From NCBI GenBank assembly GCA_013911195.1, contig JACETS010000142.1, positions 1 through 6,618 on the forward strand: 6,618 nt of DNA. Direction: 5' to 3'. This document shows, one piece after another, positions 1 to 5,915 of the stretch. How positions within the stretch are numbered: the stretch's first letter is position 1; the number at the start of each line of letters is the position of its first letter. The notes beneath the pieces were generated by a model, which searched no databases, was not told the DNA's origin, and was given only the letters and a program-made list of their open reading frames with translations. The stretch comes from Verrucomicrobiales bacterium. GTDB taxonomy: Bacteria; Verrucomicrobiota; Verrucomicrobiia; Verrucomicrobiales; DEV007. A program made the position numbers and the translations under genes.

Positions 1-1046
1 AAATACTCCTCATAAAGGGCCTCCTCCACATCTTCAGATGAATTATTTTCCATCTCAATCGCACGATGTAGGGCTTGACTGGCTGGGTTGGATTTTCCTC
101 CCAGTTCAGATTTTGCTAATTGGAAATCACCCTTTTGAATGGCATCTATAACTCGTCTCAATCTGGCAGGTCTTAGTGCCCGGATTCGAAGCAGTTGTAA
201 CCATTTCAAAAAGGCAGCTGTTAAGGCTAATGATCCAATCAAAAGAATAGGGAATATCCATTTACCACCTTTTTTAATATGATCAAAAATATTGCCATCA
301 CTTTCGCTAAGAGCTGAGGCCATTCCCATAGTAGGATCCAACATAATAGAGGTGCTTTCTCCAGCACCCAATTTTTGAACCTCATCAACTGTTGCTGTTC
401 CAGCAATAATTTGAGACCTGAGTTCCTTGTTGGTATTTGTTAAACCAGCAATTTTCTTGTCTTCGGAGACAAACCAACTTACGGGACCAGCTTCAACGAA
501 AATTCCCTCTCTCATAACGCCATCATTATCAAGTGCTGATCCTTTGAAGGTAGAAGGTGACGTGAGTCCATTAATACGCTCAACGGCATTTTCCAAAATC
601 TTAAGTTTTGAGTCCAATCCATCGTCAGAAGCCTTATCTGCGGATAACATTAAAGATCGCATTGAGTCGGCCTCAGCAACGCTCATTTGAGCTTCAAAAT
701 TTCTTCTAAAGTCAGTTAATAAATTTTCAATATAAACTGACTGCTCCCTCCATAGACGGACCTCAGAAGATAAACTGGATAAATCATGGATCAGAGCATC
801 CCGCTCTTGTGAAGCCAACTGAGAACGTCTCCTTTTGTCACGAAGCTCAGCGGCAATTTTTTCTGTCTCTTCAGCCAATTTTGGTCTCTCATTGGCAATC
901 ATTTGGCGCAGCTCACTGAGCTCACTCATTTCTAATTTAATGTCCTGATTAATGTTATCAAGAGCTGACTTATAGTCAGCTTCTTGAGCATTCGATTGAT
1001 GGATCAAAATGCAGATAATAATTAATATATTAAATATTTTGATCAT
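1..1046 (-). CDS. ttpC: TtpC-like MotA/TolQ/ExbB proton channel protein with periplasmic coiled-coil extension (C-terminus cut by window edge)
   Basis: The frame is open for 348 codons from ATG at 1046 to the window edge. Residues 1-20 form a signal peptide (MIKIFN, hydrophobic run, then QSNA before QE). Residues 25-150 are rich in E, K, R, L and A in a heptad-like pattern, as in a coiled coil. Residues 175-202 form a small beta-like module (EAGPVSWFVS). A membrane helix spans about 263-286 (WIFPILLIGSLAL), followed by the basic cytoplasmic start of an ExbB/TolQ domain. The remaining two helices would lie beyond position 1. This order matches TtpC of Vibrio TonB2 systems, an inner-membrane accessory protein that helps ExbB2-ExbD2-TonB2 energise outer-membrane receptors. 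The start is 5 bp after the DUF3450 stop, without a clear Shine-Dalgarno, which suggests translational coupling. The family call is firm; the ttpC symbol is by analogy of architecture and neighbourhood. Confidence 0.85.
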   Translation of the reverse strand, partial: MIKIFNILIIICILIHQSNAQEADYKSALDNINQDIKLEMSELSELRQMIANERPKLAEETEKIAAELRDKRRRSQLASQERDALIHDLSSLSSEVRLWREQSVYIENLLTDFRRNFEAQMSVAEADSMRSLMLSADKASDDGLDSKLKILENAVERINGLTSPSTFKGSALDNDGVMREGIFVEAGPVSWFVSEDKKIAGLTNTNKELRSQIIAGTATVDEVQKLGAGESTSIMLDPTMGMASALSESDGNIFDHIKKGGKWIFPILLIGSLALTAAFLKWLQLLRIRALRPARLRRVIDAIQKGDFQLAKSELGGKSNPASQALHRAIEMENNSSEDVEEALYEEY

Positions 1047-1051
1047 TCTTA

Positions 1052-1876
1052 TTAATCATTACCACGAAATTTAAAAGGCACATAGTCCGGCGCTTTTTCC
1101 TTTTGATACATTTCTAAGGCCTCTATCAAAGGTTGTGCCACTTCTTTATCTTCGGTCCACTTCCATCCATCCTCGTAAGCTTTTCCAAAACCTGAATTTT
1201 TACCATTCTTACTTACGTACCAGGCTCCAGAAAAACCAAGATAGAGAACTTGAACCTCAACGGTCTTCTGGTCTTCAACATCTCGAATCTCATTGCTAAC
1301 GGTCATTGTATTGCCAAAGTCAGAAGCTGCACTCAATATAGCTACGGTGTCTCTAAGCCTATCTTGCAGTGAGCTTTCATTTCCTTGGTCACTAATCCTC
1401 TCAACCTCATTTTTGACTTTTGAGAGCAAAGGACCTGGAAAAATATTTAGTTTGTTGCGTAATGAGCTTTCAATGGCTATAACTCGCTGCTCAATGATAT
1501 CTCTTTGATTTCTGAGTTTATCCTGTTCAGCGAGTAATTCGGCTTTTTTGTTCGTGGCATCACTCAGTCGCTCTCCGGCCGCTTTGATGAGGACATCTAT
1601 CTGCTCAATCTCTTTTAGCCGAATCTTATTCAGGGCCTCCATATTGCTTTTCTGCTCAGCCCAATCCGCTTTTTCTTTACCTCTTAATTTCTGGGTTTCT
1701 ACCCATTGCCGAACCTTCTCCTGCAACAAAAAAGACGGTGACACCTTTTGGGTGTCACCGTCAGTAATCGTTTCCTGTGTCTGAGCTGCCGTTGCGAAAA
1801 ACAACAACAAGAAAACAATTAGGATTAGATCATTTGTGTTTCGTTTGTTTGATATACTTAGTATATGTTTTACCAT
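1052..1876 (-). CDS. DUF3450 family periplasmic coiled-coil protein of a TonB2-type energy system
   Basis: This 274-residue protein starts at ATG 1876, overlapping the receptor stop by 7 bp. Residues 1-30 look like a signal peptide with a long n-region, a hydrophobic core at about 16-29, and likely cleavage after ATA at 28-30. Residues 50-142 are charged and heptad-like, consistent with a long coiled coil. Residues 205-270 match the C-terminal DUF3450 pattern: VEVQVLYLG, then WYVS, a GF turn, a W-containing strand (GWKW) and a final segment near PDYVPF. In known clusters DUF3450 genes sit directly before ttpC, exbB, exbD and tonB, as here. The biochemical role is not established; a periplasmic structural partner of the TtpC-like protein is an inference. 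A terminator-like hairpin lies over codons 39-48. Arginine codons are mixed (AGA, CGA, CGG, AGG), unlike the CGT-rich receptor gene. A weak GAG upstream lies within the receptor codons and is the only ribosome-site candidate. Confidence 0.88.
   Translation of the reverse strand: MVKHILSISNKRNTNDLILIVFLLLFFATAAQTQETITDGDTQKVSPSFLLQEKVRQWVETQKLRGKEKADWAEQKSNMEALNKIRLKEIEQIDVLIKAAGERLSDATNKKAELLAEQDKLRNQRDIIEQRVIAIESSLRNKLNIFPGPLLSKVKNEVERISDQGNESSLQDRLRDTVAILSAASDFGNTMTVSNEIRDVEDQKTVEVQVLYLGFSGAWYVSKNGKNSGFGKAYEDGWKWTEDKEVAQPLIEALEMYQKEKAPDYVPFKFRGND
1728..1762 (-). terminator. Terminator-like perfect hairpin inside the DUF3450 coding sequence
   Basis: On the minus strand GACGGTGACACC (1762-1751) is followed by a 5-base loop CAAAA and then by its exact reverse complement GGTGTCACCGTC (1745-1734). 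Six T residues follow at once (1733-1728). The 12-bp stem has eight G-C pairs and no mismatch, the classic form of a Rho-independent terminator, and only in the direction of operon transcription. It lies 114 nt after the DUF3450 start, over codons 39-48, between the signal peptide and the coiled coil. Active translation would be expected to keep it from folding, so it may act as a conditional attenuator. Termination in vivo is inferred, not shown. Confidence 0.55.
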
Positions 1877-4110
1877 TGCAGCTCAAGCCCGATGTAGAAT
1901 TCCCTAGGAGCATTTACTCTAGGTCCATCAGGAAGTCTACTCACAGTAAAAACTTCGTCGAGCACATTATGAACACCACCAATAACTTTTGCAGTGTCAC
2001 TGAGCTTATAATGCGCAGATAAATCAAGAATGAAACCTCCATCGACCTTTCCTTCACGGCCGTTAGATACTTCTATATTTTTAGCAGAAGCGTACATATC
2101 AGATGTATAGGATCCAATAGCATTTAGCCCCCAGTTTTCAGCAATAAGTCCTGCTCCAACAGAGAGTTTCCACTCAGGAACGTAAGGAATAGTAGCACCA
2201 GGCTCATCAGCAGCTAAGATATCAGCCTCACCACCCTCAGAGAGTGGAGCTGTAAGCTCAGCATCTGTGTATGTGGCGCTAACAAATAAAGGAATCTGAA
2301 CAGAACTATCAGCATTGGCTGTGTAGGCCTGAAGGAATTCAATTCCCTTAACCTCTGCTTCACCAGCATTTGTTCCGTCTAATCCGAACTCAGTCGCAAG
2401 GTCACCAAGACCTGCATTTGATCCAGTAAGACTATCGTAGTCACTCAAGAAGGCAGCAATTTCAGTCGCTGCACCACCGTTTTGTGTTCTAAGTCCAAGT
2501 TCATAGCCAGTGCTTTCCTCGATATCTGTTCCACTCTTAAGGAATCCACGAGGTGAAGGAGTTGAAATACCTTTATAGATACCACCAAAAGCGTTGGTTG
2601 AGTCAGATAGCGCGTATGTCATTCCAATACCAGGAGCAACAGCATCGATCTCGCCAGTAGCACCATTAGTTTGTGTATTGGTTGCGTCACTCGCATAATC
2701 TTTCCAATCACCATCAATCTGCTCATAACGAATACCAGGAGTCAATGTAAGAGCACCAAGATCGATTTCATCTTCGATCCAAACTGCAATTGACTCAGCC
2801 TCTTGGAAACGGTTACCACCAGATCCTGGAGCACCTTCGTTGACTACAGGAGCACCACCTGAAAGGTCAATAGTGTCCTGCTGTTGGAAACGGCGAATTG
2901 AATCAACATGGAAACGAGCTCCACCGGTAATGTTATGTGAAGTACCAGCAATCTCAGCATCGTAATCAAAGTTGAACTGAACACCCTTTGACTCGTATTT
3001 ACGAGAGTTATGCTTAATTCCTAAGCTTCCAGTTCCTAATAAACGAAGATCGTCATAAGCAGCTGCATAAGTGATTGGATCAGCAACAACTTTGGAGACA
3101 CTCTGTCCACCAGCCTTGTTGATCTTGTACCAGTCACGCTCAAACTCATTGTAATAAGCTGCAACCTGCAAGGTTAAATCATCAGTCGCCTCTACCAAAT
3201 ATTTTAAGTAAGTGCGAGTATGCTCTGTTGCCATGTGGTCCAGGAATGTACCTGCATAGCGTCTATATGGATTAGCTCTCAAGTCTGCTTCAGCAAGACC
3301 AGCATAAGTTTCATCAGCATCGAACTCAGAGTATCCATACTTGAATTCCCAACGCTGATAAGTATCACTATTAGGCTCCCAGTAGAGCTTAACCATTGGC
3401 TCCATTAGATCGAAACCAGTATTATCAGATCCAGCGTATCCGTTTCCGGCATCGATAGTTCTGAAACCGTCAGTTTGACGATAATAAAGTTCAGTTAGTA
3501 AACCAACTTTACCGAAATCACCCTCAGAGGTATCAGACCAGTAACCATGGAAATCAAACGCGTTGTTTGAACCATAGGTTGATTTTAGATACAAGCTATG
3601 GTCTGTAGGGAATTGTGTAGAAAGATAGTTGATGACACCACCAGTCGTGTGTGGTCCATGAGCTATCTGAGATGACCCTTTAAGGATCTCAATTCCTCCC
3701 ATACGAGCTGCATTCGGAGAATAATATGCAGAAGGAGCAGAGTATGCTGCAGGCGCAGTCAAAATTCCATCCTCCATGATTGTTACGTTATCACTACGTG
3801 TACCTTCAGCACCACGAATAGAAATATTCGGGAAGTTACCGTAACCATCTTCCTCGCGGTAATAAACACCAGGAATACGATCAAGTATACGGTTCACATT
3901 GTAGTGGTTGTACTGACGAATTTCTTCCGTGTCGATAACGTAACCGGAACCAGGAAGATCAAAAACATCTCCATCTCCAATTACAAGACTCGGGTCTAAT
4001 GCTTCGTCTGCTTCTTCGTCCTGCGCGACAGCATTGGGAACAATCAGCACGAAAGATGCAATAACTCCCAGCATGATGCTAGGAAGTCGGTAGGTTTCTT
4101 TTTTTAACAT
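1870..4110 (-). CDS. FecA-like TonB-dependent outer-membrane receptor (ferric chelate uptake)
   Basis: This 746-residue protein has a signal peptide at 1-29 (VPNAVA before QDEEADE). An acidic linker follows, with a possible TonB box at about 41-47 (SLVIGDG). The plug covers about 54-158. Its FecA-type signatures are ILDRIPGVYYREEDG, NISIRGAEGTRSDN, MEDGILTAPAAYSAPSAYY, IEILKGSSQIAHGP and TTGGVINYL. Residues from about 165 onward show alternating aromatic-rich strands of a 22-strand barrel, ending in PREFYIGLELQW with the expected terminal aromatic residue. There is no N-terminal signalling (STN) domain and no fecIR pair in view, so regulation is probably by Fur alone. Ferric uptake is inferred from family and Fur boxes; the exact ligand, citrate or another chelate, cannot be told. 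ATG 4110 begins a good signal peptide but lacks a Shine-Dalgarno. Arginine codons are mostly CGT, consistent with selection for high expression. Confidence 0.93.
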   Translation of the reverse strand: MLKKETYRLPSIMLGVIASFVLIVPNAVAQDEEADEALDPSLVIGDGDVFDLPGSGYVIDTEEIRQYNHYNVNRILDRIPGVYYREEDGYGNFPNISIRGAEGTRSDNVTIMEDGILTAPAAYSAPSAYYSPNAARMGGIEILKGSSQIAHGPHTTGGVINYLSTQFPTDHSLYLKSTYGSNNAFDFHGYWSDTSEGDFGKVGLLTELYYRQTDGFRTIDAGNGYAGSDNTGFDLMEPMVKLYWEPNSDTYQRWEFKYGYSEFDADETYAGLAEADLRANPYRRYAGTFLDHMATEHTRTYLKYLVEATDDLTLQVAAYYNEFERDWYKINKAGGQSVSKVVADPITYAAAYDDLRLLGTGSLGIKHNSRKYESKGVQFNFDYDAEIAGTSHNITGGARFHVDSIRRFQQQDTIDLSGGAPVVNEGAPGSGGNRFQEAESIAVWIEDEIDLGALTLTPGIRYEQIDGDWKDYASDATNTQTNGATGEIDAVAPGIGMTYALSDSTNAFGGIYKGISTPSPRGFLKSGTDIEESTGYELGLRTQNGGAATEIAAFLSDYDSLTGSNAGLGDLATEFGLDGTNAGEAEVKGIEFLQAYTANADSSVQIPLFVSATYTDAELTAPLSEGGEADILAADEPGATIPYVPEWKLSVGAGLIAENWGLNAIGSYTSDMYASAKNIEVSNGREGKVDGGFILDLSAHYKLSDTAKVIGGVHNVLDEVFTVSRLPDGPRVNAPREFYIGLELQW

Positions 4111-4210
4111 TGGTAGTTAGTATTTTTTGTTGTTTTAGTTGAATAATTTGTAATTCAAAGGCAGGTGACATCAACGTTACAAGGTATGTAATTTTGTTCA
4201 TTTATTAAAT

Positions 4211-4229
4211 GATAATGACTCTCATTATC
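4211..4229. promoter_or_regulatory. Fur box 1 upstream of the receptor operon
   Basis: GATAATGACTCTCATTATC matches 16 of 19 positions of the classical Fur box GATAATGATAATCATTATC. The 8-bp arms are perfectly complementary around a CTC centre. It overlaps the candidate -10 (ATTATC on the plus strand, 4224-4229) of the receptor promoter. Iron-loaded Fur bound here would block transcription of the receptor, DUF3450 and TtpC-like genes. Confidence 0.85.
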
Positions 4230-4249
4230 TATTTTTGAGCTATTGTCAA
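4224..4249 (-). promoter_or_regulatory. Candidate promoter of the receptor operon
   Basis: On the minus strand a perfect TTGACA (4249-4244) lies upstream of GATAAT (4229-4224), a 5-of-6 match to the -10 consensus. The spacer is only 14 bp, shorter than the usual 16-18, so the exact -10 is uncertain. The location between and over the two Fur boxes fits an iron-repressed promoter. It would give a leader of roughly 105 nt before ATG 4110, in which I see no strong riboswitch-like fold or ribosome site. Confidence 0.35.
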
Positions 4250-4251
4250 TT

Positions 4252-4270
4252 GATTATGATAATTATTCTC
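4252..4270. promoter_or_regulatory. Fur box 2 upstream of the receptor operon
   Basis: GATTATGATAATTATTCTC matches 16 of 19 positions of the classical Fur box. In the 7-1-7 form, TGATAATTATTCTCA (4257-4271) matches 13 of 14 defined bases. It lies just upstream of the TTGACA at 4249-4244. Its centre is 41 bp from that of box 1, close to four helical turns, so two Fur dimers could sit on the same DNA face flanking the promoter. Confidence 0.75.
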
Positions 4271-4340
4271 AATAAGTTTAATGTCCGTAAAATAATTATG
4301 ACGAAATGTCACTAATTGAATGATAACTGGCGCTAAAAGG

Positions 4341-5723
4341 CTAGAAATGGATAGCTTTACCCTCTGAGGCTCCTACGGCCTCATGAACCATTTCGCTTAG
4401 AGTTGGGTGCGCATGAATGGTATTTTCAATCTCTTCATAGGTCAGCTCAGATTCAATAGCCAACCCAAGTTCGGCAATCAATTCAGTTGCCTCACATCCA
4501 ATAATATGAGCACCAAGAATTTCTCCATGAGGCTCACCTATAATGATTTTAATAAATCCATCTGTTTCCCCCGCTGCCTGAGCTTTGCCGCTGGCTTGGT
4601 AAGGAAACTTACCCACTTTGTATGAAAGGCCTTTGTCTTTACAAGCTTGCTCAGTCATTCCGACGCTTGCAACTTGCGGTTGGCAATAAGTACATCCTGG
4701 GAAAGCACCCACTTTTTTGGGCTCATGATCTGTGAAAAGTCCAGTAACACATTGAATGGCTTCAAAACTAGCGACGTGGGCTAGCCATGGTGGACCGATA
4801 ATATCGCCAACAGCATAAACTCCTGGAGCACTAGTTTGATAATTATCATCAGTGACGATATATCCTCGATCCAAATTCATTGTAAAATCCGCTGGCAAAA
4901 CTGGTGCAACTCCAATCGCGATAAGAGCAACTTCGGAACTCAAGGTGCGAGGATCAGATCCCTCTTCCTGAATAGTAATTTCTACACCATTACCTAAATC
5001 TTTGGTTCCAACTACTTTCGTTGAACTTAAAATTTCAATTCCAGATTTCTTGAAACTTTTTTCAAGTTCAACACTAACTTCATGATCCTCTACCGGCAGA
5101 ATATTTGGCATCATTTCAATGATAGTAACCTTTGTACCAAATGCATTGAAGAAATAAGCAAACTCCACACCAATGGCTCCTGCTCCAATAATAATAATAT
5201 CCTTCGGTTGATTTTCCATAACCATCGCCTCGGAGCTTCCAACTACTGAAAGACCATTGAATGGGAGGTCTGGAAACTCTCTAGTTTTACAACCTGTGGC
5301 GACGAGTATGTGCTCTGATTCTAATATCTGTTGCTGCCCATCTGAAGCTATGACCTCTACTTTTCCTTTCTCTAAAATCTTTCCGGTGCCGAGTACATAA
5401 TCGACTTTGTTTTTCTTAAATAGAAATTCAATGCCTCCAGCCAGCTTATCGGAGACATTCCGGCTTCTTGAAATCACTTTTTTCCAATCAAATTCAAGAT
5501 TATCAAAAGTCATGCCAAAATCATCAGCGTGATTTCGCATCAACTGATAAAGCTCCGCATTGCGTAAAAGTGACTTTGTCGGTATACATCCCCAATTAAG
5601 ACATGTGCCACCGGCCCTCTCTTTTTCAACACAAGCAACACGCTTTCCTAGCTGAGCAGCGCGAATTGCTCCTACATAGCCAGCAGGTCCACCACCGATA
5701 ACAATTAAGTCATACTTAGACAT
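4341..5723 (-). CDS. lpdA: Dihydrolipoyl dehydrogenase (E3, EC 1.8.1.4)
   Basis: This 460-residue flavoprotein oxidises protein-bound dihydrolipoamide with NAD+ as acceptor. It is the shared E3 of the pyruvate and 2-oxoglutarate dehydrogenase complexes and the glycine cleavage system, and acts in the cytoplasm. The FAD-binding motif GGGPAG is at 10-15. The redox-active disulfide is C41/C46 in GGTCLNWGCIPTKS. The NAD-binding GAGAIG is at 180-185 and the second FAD contact GVYAVGD ends at D307. The catalytic His-Glu pair is H439/E444 in HAHPTLSE. Length and C-terminus (GASEGKAIHF) are typical, so the gene is intact. No E1, E2 or lipoate genes are adjacent, so its complex cannot be assigned. The start lacks a Shine-Dalgarno; the upstream stretch is A-rich. 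No convincing terminator follows the stop, so read-through into the receptor leader is possible. Confidence 0.95.
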   Translation of the reverse strand: MSKYDLIVIGGGPAGYVGAIRAAQLGKRVACVEKERAGGTCLNWGCIPTKSLLRNAELYQLMRNHADDFGMTFDNLEFDWKKVISRSRNVSDKLAGGIEFLFKKNKVDYVLGTGKILEKGKVEVIASDGQQQILESEHILVATGCKTREFPDLPFNGLSVVGSSEAMVMENQPKDIIIIGAGAIGVEFAYFFNAFGTKVTIIEMMPNILPVEDHEVSVELEKSFKKSGIEILSSTKVVGTKDLGNGVEITIQEEGSDPRTLSSEVALIAIGVAPVLPADFTMNLDRGYIVTDDNYQTSAPGVYAVGDIIGPPWLAHVASFEAIQCVTGLFTDHEPKKVGAFPGCTYCQPQVASVGMTEQACKDKGLSYKVGKFPYQASGKAQAAGETDGFIKIIIGEPHGEILGAHIIGCEATELIAELGLAIESELTYEEIENTIHAHPTLSEMVHEAVGASEGKAIHF

Positions 5724-5779
5724 TTTAATTTTAGTATCTTTTAAGAGAAATATTCAAATGAGAATTATTAATTTGATCC

Positions 5780-5808
5780 ATTATCAATGCAGGATAGTCA
5801 ATTAGCAA
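5780..5808 (-). promoter_or_regulatory. Candidate promoter of the dihydrolipoyl dehydrogenase gene
   Basis: On the minus strand TTGCTA (5808-5803, 4 of 6 to the -35 consensus) and GATAAT (5785-5780, 5 of 6 to the -10) are separated by 17 bp. This would give a leader of about 50 nt before ATG 5723. It is a consensus match only, in AT-rich DNA where chance matches are common. Confidence 0.35.
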
Positions 5809-5859
5809 AGTTAAATAATAGAACGTCTCCACAAATAATTAAGACTCTAAACAGTCAAA

Positions 5860-5888
5860 TTGACAGACTCTGAAATTTCCTGAATGAT
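5860..5888 (+). promoter_or_regulatory. Candidate promoter of the epimerase-like gene, with an operator-like palindrome over the -35
   Basis: TTGACA (5860-5865) is followed after 17 bp by AATGAT (5883-5888, 4 of 6 to TATAAT). A start near 5895 would leave a very short leader before GTG 5912. The -35 is the right half of the palindrome GTCAAATTGAC (5854-5864). This is flanked by two copies of AGACTCT at 5842-5848 and 5865-5871. A regulator site is possible but not demonstrated. Confidence 0.4.
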
Positions 5889-5897
5889 CGATAACTA

Positions 5898-5915
5898 ATG
5901 GAACCTGAACAGTGA
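5898..5915 (+). other. Five-codon mini-ORF overlapping the epimerase-like start codon
   Basis: ATG at 5898 opens a frame encoding MEPEQ and stops at TGA 5913-5915. The stop overlaps the GTG start at 5912-5914 in a GTGA arrangement typical of translational coupling. It may be a coupling minigene or chance. Alternatively, one missing or extra base could have split a natural ATG start from the gene. The upstream in-frame TAA (5892-5894) shows that it is not the tail of a longer ORF. Confidence 0.25.

Noticed and set aside
427..690. Plus-strand open frame of 87 codons, and similar plus-strand frames at 1293-1508, 1548-1784, 1777-2022, 3220-3408 and 4407-4625
   Set aside because: They lie antisense to well-supported genes, have no domain-like composition or ribosome site, and are expected by-products of the opposite coding frames.
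4139..4158. Inverted repeat TTGAAT ... ATTCAA in the receptor leader
   Set aside because: The six-base A/T-rich arms with an 8-base loop make a weak stem, expected by chance in this AT-rich spacer. It has no riboswitch-like core.
4271..4340. Terminator for the dehydrogenase gene
   Set aside because: The best stem (TGAC/GTCA on the minus strand near 4302-4314) has only four pairs and no proper T-tract, so no terminator is called.
5759..5785. Possible Fur box upstream of the dehydrogenase gene (TGAGAATTATTAATT and a GATAAT half-site)
   Set aside because: Only about 10 of 14 defined positions match in the 7-1-7 form and the second half is poor. It is much weaker than the two boxes at 4211-4270, so I do not claim iron control of this gene.
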